DNA from: Candidatus Melainabacteria bacterium GWA2_34_9
Lineage (GTDB): Bacteria > Cyanobacteriota > Vampirovibrionia > Gastranaerophilales > UBA9971
Assembly: GCA_001784535.1 (NCBI GenBank)
Contig: MFRJ01000130.1
Location: forward strand, 11,106-19,642
Direction of reading: 5' to 3'
DNA length: 8,537 nt
Of this stretch, positions 1 through 5,867 are shown piece by piece. The translations under genes were made by a program, and so were the position numbers. The notes below the pieces were generated by a model, which was not told the DNA's origin, did no database searches, and saw only the letters and a program-made list of their open reading frames with translations. Position 1 is the first letter of the stretch. Every line of letters starts with the position of its first letter.

Positions 1-1554
1 GCTAAAAATATTTGTAAAATATTCGGAGATCAAGAGTATGAGATAATTAAATTTGGTCATAATCAATATAATCCTAACAAAGAAGAAAAATTGTTTCATA
101 ATATAGATGAAGGGATTGATTATATCAAAACATTACAGGGCAAAAACACGATAAATTACTTGATAATTGAAAGTAATTCCATTTATACATTTATCAAACC
201 TGACTTTTCGGTTTTCTTAAAAGGAAATGACAAACCCGAAAAAGAAACATCTGCACTTGCCAGAGAATTTGCAGATATAATAATAGATGAACAATTTGAC
301 TGCAATTATGCCCTAAAGATTATTAAAGATAAATTCAAGCCCTTTTACAGCAATATAAATACTTATATGAAAAGTGAGAATAATATGATAAATCCTGATA
401 AAGCACTGGAGATTATCCTAAATAGCAAAGTTTCATTGGAACACGAAAAGATAAATGTTATAAATTCTCTTGGGCGAATTATAAGTTCAGATATTTATAG
501 CAGTATAGACCTTCCTGTGTTTAATAAATCTGCTATGGATGGCTATGCATATAACTCATCAGATAATATAAACTCATTTAAAGTTGTTGAAACTATTCCG
601 GCAGGATATATTCCGCGAAAAACTTTAAATAAAGGCGAGTGTTCTAAGATTATGACTGGTGCAATGATTCCAGATGGAGCAGATGAAGTTGTTCGCGTTG
701 AATTTACTGAAGAAAAAAGCGGATTAATTCATATTACACAAGAAGAACAAACAAATAATATTTGCTATAAAGGAGAAGACCTCAAAAAAGGAGATAAAGT
801 ATTTAATACAGGTACATTAATACGGATTCAGGAAATAGCATCGCTTTCTTCCATAGGCTTAAAAGAAATTCCAGTCTATAAAAAACCTGTTGTAGGCTTA
901 ATTACGACAGGCTCAGAAATCATTAATCCGGGAGAAGAGCTTGAAACAGGCAAAATATACAACAGCAACGGACCCCAATTATACAATCAGATTACATCTA
1001 TCCCTGCAAAGTGTAATTATTACGGGATTATAAATGATAATGAAAAAGCAACTCGCGAATGTCTTGAAAAAGCTTTTTTGGAATGCAATCTTGTAATAAT
1101 TTCCGGCGGAGTTTCTATGGGAGATTATGATTACGTCCCAAAAGTTCTTAAAGAGCTTTCTGTGGATTTAAAATTCGAGCAAATAGCAGTTAAGCCAGGA
1201 AAACCTATAGTGTTTGGAGAAAAAAACGGTGTCTTTGTTTTTGGTTTGCCAGGAAACCCTGTATCAACTTTCGTGTCGTTTGAGGTTTTTGTAAAACCGC
1301 TTATTTATAAAATGATGGGCTATAATTTTATCCCGCACCTTTGCAAAGGCGAATTAATTGATACAATAAAAAGAAGAAACAGCGATAGATTTGAATATAA
1401 ACCGGTATATTTTGACGGTAAATATATTCACCCTGAGGAATATCATGGCTCGGCTCATATCAATGCTTTATGCAAAACAAATGCACTAATAATATTAAAC
1501 AAAGGAGTCTTTGAGCTAAATAAAGGTGAAATTATAGATGTTAGACAAATTTAA
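1..1554 (+). CDS. moeA: NTPase-like domain fused to molybdopterin molybdenumtransferase MoeA (5' end cut by window)
   Basis: MoeA inserts molybdate or tungstate into adenylylated molybdopterin in the cytoplasm. The frame is open from the first base, so the true start lies upstream; the TTG at 91 is not a credible start. Counting codons from base 1 (517 residues), MoeA begins near residue 129 (ATG at 385) and is about 389 residues, normal for the family. Signatures are LPVFNKSAMDGYA (about 171-183), KIMTGAMIPDGADEVV (216-231), GED (258-260), TTGSEI (302-307), ISGGVSMGDYDY (367-378), KPGKPIVFG (398-406) and GLPGNPVSTF (415-424). The first 128 residues are not MoeA. They contain LIIESNS (54-60) and IKPDFSVFL (65-73), which resemble the second half of a P-loop NTPase of the kind found near Moco genes; the P-loop itself would be upstream. 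The 3' end overlaps moaA by 17 nt. The MoeA call is firm. The NTPase reading is an inference, and an internal MoeA start at 385 is possible. Confidence 0.93.
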   Translation, partial: AKNICKIFGDQEYEIIKFGHNQYNPNKEEKLFHNIDEGIDYIKTLQGKNTINYLIIESNSIYTFIKPDFSVFLKGNDKPEKETSALAREFADIIIDEQFDCNYALKIIKDKFKPFYSNINTYMKSENNMINPDKALEIILNSKVSLEHEKINVINSLGRIISSDIYSSIDLPVFNKSAMDGYAYNSSDNINSFKVVETIPAGYIPRKTLNKGECSKIMTGAMIPDGADEVVRVEFTEEKSGLIHITQEEQTNNICYKGEDLKKGDKVFNTGTLIRIQEIASLSSIGLKEIPVYKKPVVGLITTGSEIINPGEELETGKIYNSNGPQLYNQITSIPAKCNYYGIINDNEKATRECLEKAFLECNLVIISGGVSMGDYDYVPKVLKELSVDLKFEQIAVKPGKPIVFGEKNGVFVFGLPGNPVSTFVSFEVFVKPLIYKMMGYNFIPHLCKGELIDTIKRRNSDRFEYKPVYFDGKYIHPEEYHGSAHINALCKTNALIILNKGVFELNKGEIIDVRQI

Positions 1555-2335
1555 CAGAAAAATTAATTATCTAAGGATTTCTGTAACTGACAGATGTAAT
1601 TTGCGCTGCGTATATTGTATGCCGGAAGAAGGTATACAGCTGATGAATCATAATGAAATTCTGCGCTACGAAGAAATTGAAACAGTAGTTAAAGAAGCAG
1701 CCGCTCTGGGAATAAATAAAGTCAGGCTTACCGGAGGAGAACCGCTAACCAGAAAGAATATAGAAAGCTTGATAGAAAAAATTTCCAATATTAATGAGAT
1801 TGAGCATCTTTCTTTAACAACAAACGGGACTTTGCTTGCTGATAAAGCAGAAAATCTAAAGAAAGCAGGTTTAAACAGTATTAATATTTCTCTTGATACA
1901 TTGGACAAGGAAAGATACGAAAAAATCACAAGAGGCGGCAATATAAAAGATGTCGTAGACGGTATTGAATCAGCTATAGATAATAAGTTCCTGATTAAAT
2001 TAAATATGGTTGTCCTGAAAGACTTAAATATAGATGAACTAGAGAACATGCAAAAATTTTGCAATGACAGAAATATAAAATTGCAATTGATTAACCATTT
2101 CAATCTCAATGCTCAAAAACAGGATAACTATAAATTTGACAGACCACCAAAATGCAGCGCTTGTAATCGGATCAGATTGCTCTCTAATGGCGTTTTGAAA
2201 CCCTGTCTTCATTCAGATATGGAATATAAAATTAATTTTGAGAACATAAGTGATTCTCTTAAACAAACAATTCTGGCAAAACCTGAAAAAGGTCTTGTGT
2301 GTTCATCAAAGCAAATGATAGAAATAGGTGGATAA
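1538..2335 (+). CDS. moaA: GTP 3',8-cyclase MoaA, short form (radical SAM)
   Basis: MoaA is a radical SAM enzyme with two [4Fe-4S] clusters. It cyclises GTP to 3',8-cyclo-GTP, the first step of molybdopterin synthesis. The N-terminal SAM cluster motif is Cys20-x3-Cys24-x2-Cys27 within TDRCNLRCVYC, followed by TGGEPL (65-70) and TTNGTL (94-99). The C-terminal cluster that holds GTP is Cys206, Cys209 and Cys223, with CNRIR (209-213) supplying the two substrate-binding arginines. The protein ends in the conserved MoaA Gly-Gly tail (264-265). At 265 residues it is shorter than the usual 325-340. The missing part lies just before the C-terminal cluster (around 187-205), where a short NHFNL...DRPP linker replaces the usual RFIE-containing stretch. 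All key residues remain, so it is read as a compact active MoaA rather than a broken gene. The ATG at 1538 is preceded by AAAGGTG (1522-1528) and lies inside the end of moeA. Confidence 0.93.
   Translation: MLDKFNRKINYLRISVTDRCNLRCVYCMPEEGIQLMNHNEILRYEEIETVVKEAAALGINKVRLTGGEPLTRKNIESLIEKISNINEIEHLSLTTNGTLLADKAENLKKAGLNSINISLDTLDKERYEKITRGGNIKDVVDGIESAIDNKFLIKLNMVVLKDLNIDELENMQKFCNDRNIKLQLINHFNLNAQKQDNYKFDRPPKCSACNRIRLLSNGVLKPCLHSDMEYKINFENISDSLKQTILAKPEKGLVCSSKQMIEIGG
2326..2331 (+). promoter_or_regulatory. Ribosome binding site of moaC inside moaA
   Basis: AGGTGG sits three bases before the ATG at 2335 and encodes part of the conserved Gly-Gly tail of MoaA. The close spacing together with the TAATG stop/start overlap suggests re-initiation by ribosomes finishing moaA. 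It supports ATG 2335 over GTG 2299. Confidence 0.55.
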
Positions 2336-2784
2336 TGGATAATTTCTCACATCTTGATGATAAGGGAAAAGCCAGTATGGTTGATGTTTCCTTAAAAAAT
2401 ATTATAAAAAGAACCGCAATTGCTTATGGAAAGATAATTTTAAACAGCAATACCATTCAGCTTTTGAAAGATAATATGCTGAAAAAAGGGGATGCTTTGT
2501 CTGTAGCTAAAATAGCAGGTATCATGGCAGCCAAAAAAACTGATGACTTGATTCCACTATGCCATGGACTCAATTTAGAACATGTTGATATTGAATTTGA
2601 AGTAGTTGAGGATGGTGTTGAAATAAAAAGCTTTGTGACGACATCGGGCAAAACAGGCGTGGAGATGGAAGCGCTTACGGCTGTTTCTTTAGCGGCGCTT
2701 ACAATCTATGATATGTGCAAGGCTGTTGATAAAGAGATGAAAATAGAAAATATTTATCTTGTTGAGAAGAAAAAATATGAATAA
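2335..2784 (+). CDS. moaC: Cyclic pyranopterin monophosphate synthase MoaC
   Basis: MoaC converts the MoaA product 3',8-cyclo-GTP to cyclic pyranopterin monophosphate (cPMP). The 149-residue protein opens with the family pattern FSHLDDKGKASMVDVS (4-19). It then shows Lys51 in KKGDAL, LIPLCHGLNLEHV (72-84), TSGKTGVEMEALTAVS (103-118) and YDMCKAVDKEMKI (125-137), which carries the catalytic Asp/Lys pair (Asp126, Lys129). The ATG at 2335 shares its A with the TAA stop of moaA and follows AGGTGG (2326-2331), which suits stop-restart translation. An upstream in-frame GTG at 2299 is rejected because homology begins at the ATG. The C-terminus is odd: after YLVEKK the protein ends in KYE, without the GGKSG-type motif usually found there, and this end overlaps the next gene by 8 nt. 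Identity is secure; full activity is likely but not proven. Confidence 0.94.
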   Translation: MDNFSHLDDKGKASMVDVSLKNIIKRTAIAYGKIILNSNTIQLLKDNMLKKGDALSVAKIAGIMAAKKTDDLIPLCHGLNLEHVDIEFEVVEDGVEIKSFVTTSGKTGVEMEALTAVSLAALTIYDMCKAVDKEMKIENIYLVEKKKYE

Positions 2785-3217
2785 GTTTAAAATTTTATCA
2801 ATAAATATCTCGGAGAAAAAAGGAGAACTGAAAAAGCCAGTAGCAAAGGCAATGTTGCAGGAAAATCATGGGATTGTCGATGATGCCCATGCCGGAAACT
2901 GGCATAGACAGGTTTCTTTTTTGGCTCAGGAAGACATAGAAGAAATGATTAAAAAAGGTGCAAAGGTTACATACGGTGATTTTGCGGAAAATATAACTAC
3001 AGAGGGCGTAGATTTAGCACATTTACCCGTTGGGACAAAATTGCATATCGGTGAAGCAATTCTTGAGGTAACACAGATAGGCAAAGAATGTCACAATAAC
3101 AAATGCGCAATTTTTCAGCAGGTGGGCGACTGTGTTATGCCGCGTAACGGAATTTTTGCAAAAGTAATAAAAGGTGGAGAAATTAATAGTGAAAGTAACT
3201 GTTATTACAGTATCTGA
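2777..3217 (+). CDS. MOSC-domain protein (Moco sulfur/cofactor-binding type)
   Basis: This is a stand-alone MOSC domain of 146 residues. MOSC domains occur in eukaryotic Moco sulfurase C-termini, mARC and bacterial YiiM. They bind molybdenum cofactor or carry activated sulfur on a cysteine. Supporting features are HGIVDDAHAGNWHRQVSFL (31-49), the GDFAENITTEG motif (67-77), VGTKLHIGEAILEVTQIGKECH (85-106, in family order), and the cysteines Cys105, Cys110 and Cys119 before VMPRNGIFAKV (120-130). Small MOSC proteins of this type are often found beside, or fused to, a MogA/MoaB domain in anaerobes, as here. The ATG at 2777 overlaps the end of moaC by 8 nt; an in-frame TTG at 2759 lies further inside moaC and is unlikely. 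The last ten residues (Asn-Ser-rich, ending CYYSI) are encoded inside the start of the next gene and look unconserved. Its exact role (sulfuration, cofactor carriage or delivery to the AOR) is not visible in the sequence. Confidence 0.87.
   Translation: MNKFKILSINISEKKGELKKPVAKAMLQENHGIVDDAHAGNWHRQVSFLAQEDIEEMIKKGAKVTYGDFAENITTEGVDLAHLPVGTKLHIGEAILEVTQIGKECHNNKCAIFQQVGDCVMPRNGIFAKVIKGGEINSESNCYYSI
3171..3179 (+). promoter_or_regulatory. Ribosome binding site that decides the mogA start
   Basis: AAGGTGGAG lies nine bases before the GTG at 3189 and inside the MOSC coding region. It fits a start at 3189, where the MogA homology begins, rather than at the GTG at 3174, which falls within the site itself. 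Confidence 0.6.
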
Positions 3218-3656
3218 CAGGGCTTTTAAAGGGATTTACGAAGATTTATCAGGTCCTGCTATCGAGAATATCTTAAAGCAGCATATTGATAATATTGAAA
3301 TTTCCGGAGTTATCGTCCCTGATGAAGAAGAACAGCTTTTAAAGGCTTTAAATAATGCTTTGGAATCTGATTTTATAATAACTACAGGGGGAACAGGGCT
3401 ATCTGATCGTGATATTACTCCTGATGTTTGTGAAAAATACTGTGATAAAGCATTACCCGGAATCGCGGAAATACTCAGGGCTGAATCTTATAAAGAAACC
3501 CCTCAGGCAATGCTTTCCCGTGGTTTTGCAGGTATTAAAAACAAAACTGTCATCGTAAATTTCCCCGGCTCTGTTAAAGCAGTAAATTTATGCACAAAAA
3601 TACTTATTCCTGTTATGGAACACGCTGTTAAAATGCTGAATAATGAGGGGCATTAA
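3189..3656 (+). CDS. mogA: Molybdopterin adenylyltransferase, MogA/MoaB family
   Basis: Proteins of this family adenylylate molybdopterin using ATP, giving MPT-AMP, the substrate on which MoeA works. The 155-residue protein starts KVTVITVSDRAFKGIYED and shows the MPT-binding signature TTGGTGLSDRDITPD (65-79), then AMLSRGFAGIKNKTVIVNFPG (107-127, in family order), matching the MogA/MoaB fold over its full length. The start is taken as GTG at 3189, with a strong AAGGTGGAG ribosome site (3171-3179) nine bases upstream. A GTG at 3174 would place the start within that site and add five unconserved residues. It overlaps the MOSC gene by 29 nt, so the two are probably translationally coupled. It ends tail-to-tail with the MoaD-like gene on the other strand, the two stops sharing TTAA. 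MogA and MoaB are hard to separate by eye; with moeA in the same operon the adenylyltransferase role is the natural reading. Confidence 0.9.
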   Translation: MKVTVITVSDRAFKGIYEDLSGPAIENILKQHIDNIEISGVIVPDEEEQLLKALNNALESDFIITTGGTGLSDRDITPDVCEKYCDKALPGIAEILRAESYKETPQAMLSRGFAGIKNKTVIVNFPGSVKAVNLCTKILIPVMEHAVKMLNNEGH

Positions 3657-3889
3657 CCTCCGCCGACTAAAGGAAAAAGCGATACTATGTCACCGCTTTT
3701 TAATTCCTGATCAAGGTCAGAATGGCGACCGTTAATGAAAATTATTGCAGGCTCTTCTTCAGTAATATGAAGCCATTTGATGATTTGTCTTATGGTAATT
3801 CCTTGATAGTGTTCAAATTTACCTTCGGTTGCACTTTCAGGAAACTGCCCTTTACGCAAAGTTGCAAATAATTTAACTGTGATGGGCAT
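3653..3889 (-). CDS. moaD: MoaD/ThiS-family sulfur-carrier protein
   Basis: This is a 78-residue ubiquitin-fold (beta-grasp) sulfur carrier. In the family the C-terminal Gly-Gly is adenylylated and thiocarboxylated, and the sulfur is passed to the dithiolene of molybdopterin through MoaE. The N-terminus ITVKLFATLRKG (3-14) is typical of MoaD. FINGRHSDLDQELKSGDIV (51-69) and the end SLFPLVGGG (70-78) match the closing strand and the flexible glycine tail; here there are three glycines instead of two. It starts 8 nt after the AOR stop on the same strand. Its ribosome site AAGGAT (3899-3894) overlaps the AOR stop codon, so the two genes are co-transcribed and probably coupled. MoaD-like genes beside AOR genes are a known arrangement, suggesting a carrier for the tungsten/molybdenum pterin. 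ThiS or another beta-grasp carrier is the alternative. No moaE or moeB is seen here. Confidence 0.88.
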   Translation of the reverse strand: MPITVKLFATLRKGQFPESATEGKFEHYQGITIRQIIKWLHITEEEPAIIFINGRHSDLDQELKSGDIVSLFPLVGGG

Positions 3890-3893
3890 AAAT

Positions 3894-3899
3894 ATCCTT
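3894..3899 (-). promoter_or_regulatory. Ribosome binding site of moaD overlapping the AOR stop
   Basis: On the minus strand AAGGAT overlaps the TAA stop of the AOR gene (3900-3898), with AAGGA five bases from the ATG at 3889. The overlap suggests translational coupling of the carrier to the enzyme. Confidence 0.5.
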
Positions 3900-5655
3900 A
3901 ATTAGTCGTTGCTGTTGTTTCCCAGTTAAACACGCTGTCTAAATCCTCATCTTTAATATCAAAAATTTCGTTATGAGGAGCAACAGACTCTACTTTAAAG
4001 AAATGCGGCAATCGATCTTGAGCTGATGTAAAGCCGGCTCTCTTATTAAAGTCTCTTTCGGTTGAAAGAATCGTTTGCCCTAGTTTAACAACACTGTCAG
4101 CTGTCATTTCAAGCCCGTAGAAAGCATTTATCATATCCAGCATAGCCTGAAAAGTTTCCGGCTGGTCTAATATTGCAAAAGCAATAAATAAACATAAGCC
4201 TGTCGCATCAATAGCAGCTGTTGCAACCTGAAGATTTCTGGAAAGTTCAACCTGTCCTTCAGTTTTTAAAGGATCAACGTATCCTCCTGATTTTAAAATA
4301 TTTGTAGCAATGCAATATCCTGCGGTATGATCTGCCCCCATAGGGCTTGTGGCATAAGTTACACCGATACCTTTAACTGATCTCGGATCATAAGCAGGTA
4401 ATGCCTGATTTTTAACTACTGGAACTCTTTCCACTCCGAAGACTTTGCCCGTTGTGCCTGCACCGCTGCCAAGTATGCGACCTAAAGGTGTACCTTCCCC
4501 AATTTCTTTAACAAGTCTGATTGCACCATCGGCATCACCAAATTTAATTATGCCCGCATCCATAGCTACACCGATTGCAACGCCTGTTTCAATGGTGTCA
4601 ATGCCGATATCATCATCAAGGTGATCCAGCATAGCAATTTTATCAAGGTCATCAATTCCGCAATGACCGCCATGAGCCCAAACTGTTTCATATTCAGGCT
4701 GTTTGCTTATATAATTTCCGTCTTTATCAACATAAATTCCTGAGCATTTGATAATACAACCTCTATGACAGCCATGTGTTGGTTGACCGCCTCTTTTTGC
4801 TTCTATTTCAGCCATTAATTCTCCGCTAATATTTGAAGCACCTTCAAACTGTCCTGTTTTAAAGTTGCGTGTAGGATACCCACCTGCTTCATTAAGAATA
4901 TTTGTTAAAACATTAGTTCCATAAGCAGCTAACCCCTGACCTGTAACAGGATGTTTTTGTAAACCTTCAGCAAATCTTTTGTTTGCATCCTTAAATTTTT
5001 CAGGGTCTTTTGGCGCGCGCATTGACATTCCTTTGTCATCAAGAACAATCAGTTTGACTCCTTTTGAACCCATAACTGCACCTACTCCGCCGCGTCCTGC
5101 ATGGCGTGTCGGTCTTAATTCCATATCTGTGCAGGCTATTGATGCCGAAGCCATCTTCATTTCCCCTGCCTGACCAATAGAAAGACAAGCTACTTTTTCG
5201 CCGTATTCTTCTTTTACTTTCTCAATAACTTTGTAATTGCCAAGCATTTTAAGGCTATTATCAGGAACAATCTTGATACCGTCTTTATTGATAACGATTT
5301 TATACAGATCATCTGTTTTAGGTTTCCCTTCAATGATAATTGCGGCATAGCCTAGTCGGGCAAGTACTTGAGCAGCTTGTCCTCCGGCGTTGGATTCTTT
5401 TATTCCTCCGGTAAGCGGACTTTTACAGCCTATAGAAAGTCTGCCTGTCATAACGCCAATGGAACCGCTTAATAAGCCGGGTGCAATAACGAGCTTGTTT
5501 TCTTCGCCTAAAGCGTGACATAGCGGTGTAACTTCTTTAGAAATAACCGCAGAAGTTAACCCTCTTCCCCCAAGCCCTTCGTATTCTTTATTTGAAGTAA
5601 TAGTAGCACTGGGTTCACCTTCAGCGCCCATGTTAATTCTTAAAATTTTGTCCAT
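3898..5655 (-). CDS. aor: Aldehyde:ferredoxin oxidoreductase (tungsten/molybdenum-bispterin, AOR family)
   Basis: AOR-family enzymes oxidise aldehydes to carboxylates (or run the reverse) with ferredoxin, using a tungsten or molybdenum bis-pterin and one [4Fe-4S] cluster. The protein is 585 residues, near the usual 600. The N-terminal pterin-binding domain contains LGGRGLTSAV (28-37), GRLSIGCKSPLTGG (71-84), ESNAGGQAAQVLARLGY (87-103) and RHAGRGGVGAVMGSKG (184-199). Cluster ligands are likely Cys296, Cys300 and Cys304 (HGCHRGCIIKC) plus Cys488. Both pterin-contact motifs of the DxxG-L-C/D type are present: DDIGID (348-353) and DATGLC (483-488). AYDPRSVKGIGVTYATSPMG (421-440) is a strong family block. 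There is no signal peptide, so it is cytoplasmic. ATG at 5655 follows AGGAGAGAGG (5668-5659). moaD follows 8 nt after the stop. By eye this gene is less AT-rich than its neighbours. The aldehyde substrate and the metal cannot be told from sequence. Confidence 0.95.
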   Translation of the reverse strand: MDKILRINMGAEGEPSATITSNKEYEGLGGRGLTSAVISKEVTPLCHALGEENKLVIAPGLLSGSIGVMTGRLSIGCKSPLTGGIKESNAGGQAAQVLARLGYAAIIIEGKPKTDDLYKIVINKDGIKIVPDNSLKMLGNYKVIEKVKEEYGEKVACLSIGQAGEMKMASASIACTDMELRPTRHAGRGGVGAVMGSKGVKLIVLDDKGMSMRAPKDPEKFKDANKRFAEGLQKHPVTGQGLAAYGTNVLTNILNEAGGYPTRNFKTGQFEGASNISGELMAEIEAKRGGQPTHGCHRGCIIKCSGIYVDKDGNYISKQPEYETVWAHGGHCGIDDLDKIAMLDHLDDDIGIDTIETGVAIGVAMDAGIIKFGDADGAIRLVKEIGEGTPLGRILGSGAGTTGKVFGVERVPVVKNQALPAYDPRSVKGIGVTYATSPMGADHTAGYCIATNILKSGGYVDPLKTEGQVELSRNLQVATAAIDATGLCLFIAFAILDQPETFQAMLDMINAFYGLEMTADSVVKLGQTILSTERDFNKRAGFTSAQDRLPHFFKVESVAPHNEIFDIKDEDLDSVFNWETTATTN

Positions 5656-5658
5656 TGA

Positions 5659-5668
5659 CCTCTCTCCT
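5659..5668 (-). promoter_or_regulatory. Strong ribosome binding site of the AOR gene
   Basis: On the minus strand AGGAGAGAGG precedes the ATG at 5655, with AGGAG eight bases from the start. It is one of the strongest purine-rich sites in the window, in keeping with an abundant metabolic enzyme. Confidence 0.65.
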
Positions 5669-5851
5669 ATTCGTATTTATTTTTTTATTAATAATAATTT
5701 TAGACTATAAAATCCTTTTTGCAATAAATATGTTGAAAAATACAATATACTAAAAAGAATTTTTTATAGTATCTTATATTTATTACATTTATGTTCATTA
5801 TATTTATATTTAAGCTGGCTCGTTAATTAAAGGGAATGAAAAATAAATCTT
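5669..5851. promoter_or_regulatory. Divergent AT-rich promoter region between the AOR and SLBB genes
   Basis: This is the only sizeable non-coding gap in the window and must hold the promoters of the AOR-moaD operon (leftward) and the SLBB gene (rightward). Two TATAGT elements, each one base from the TATAAT consensus, face outward: 5709-5704 on the minus strand and 5765-5770 on the plus strand. A TTGAAA at 5733-5738 on the plus strand is followed, 16 bases on, by a weak AAGAAT (5755-5760). No good -35 partner is visible for either TATAGT. In DNA this AT-rich such matches arise easily, so exact promoter positions are uncertain. I see no structured leader such as a Moco riboswitch. Confidence 0.4.
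5704..5770. repeat. 9-bp inverted repeat flanking the divergent intergenic centre
   Basis: ACTATAAAA at 5704-5712 is exactly inverted as TTTTATAGT at 5762-5770, with 49 bases between. Each arm contains one outward-facing TATAGT. It may be two similar promoter cores rather than a regulator site, and could be chance in AT-rich DNA. Confidence 0.3.
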
Positions 5852-5860
5852 GGGAGAAGG
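5852..5860 (+). promoter_or_regulatory. Ribosome binding site of the SLBB gene
   Basis: GGGAGAAGG lies seven bases before the ATG at 5868, immediately ahead of a clear signal peptide. This fixes the start and rules out the upstream in-frame TTG at 5850, which overlaps the site. Confidence 0.65.
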
Positions 5861-5867
5861 TTCGACT

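Noticed and set aside
91..384. TTG at 91 as the start of the first gene
   Set aside because: The frame is open right back to base 1, there is no ribosome site before the TTG, and the upstream codons continue a domain-like sequence. The gene is cut by the window edge.
1666..2109. A 147-codon minus-strand open frame opposite moaA, and similar minus frames opposite moaC (2457-2651) and the SLBB start (5823-6020)
   Set aside because: They lie antisense to strongly recognised genes, show Ser/Phe/Ile-rich composition typical of shadow frames and match no family I recognise. The one at 5823-6020 also covers a signal-peptide region and a ribosome site.
2090..2165. Frameshift or internal deletion as the cause of the short MoaA
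   Set aside because: The frame is continuous, both cysteine clusters and the Gly-Gly tail are kept, and the junction reads as a coherent linker (DRPPKCSACNRIRLL). A natural short subfamily fits better.
2299..2334. GTG start for moaC at 2299, and likewise TTG 2759 (MOSC), GTG 3174 (mogA) and TTG 5850 (SLBB)
   Set aside because: In each case a later start with a well-placed ribosome site coincides with the beginning of family similarity or of the signal peptide.
4979..5173. A 64-codon plus-strand frame opposite the AOR gene
   Set aside because: It is antisense to a conserved AOR region and reads as the complement of its glycine-rich motifs, with no ribosome site or family match.
5656..5867. 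A molybdenum or tungsten cofactor riboswitch in the AOR leader
   Set aside because: The leader is short and almost entirely A/T, with no multi-stem G/C-containing structure; nothing resembles a cofactor-binding RNA.
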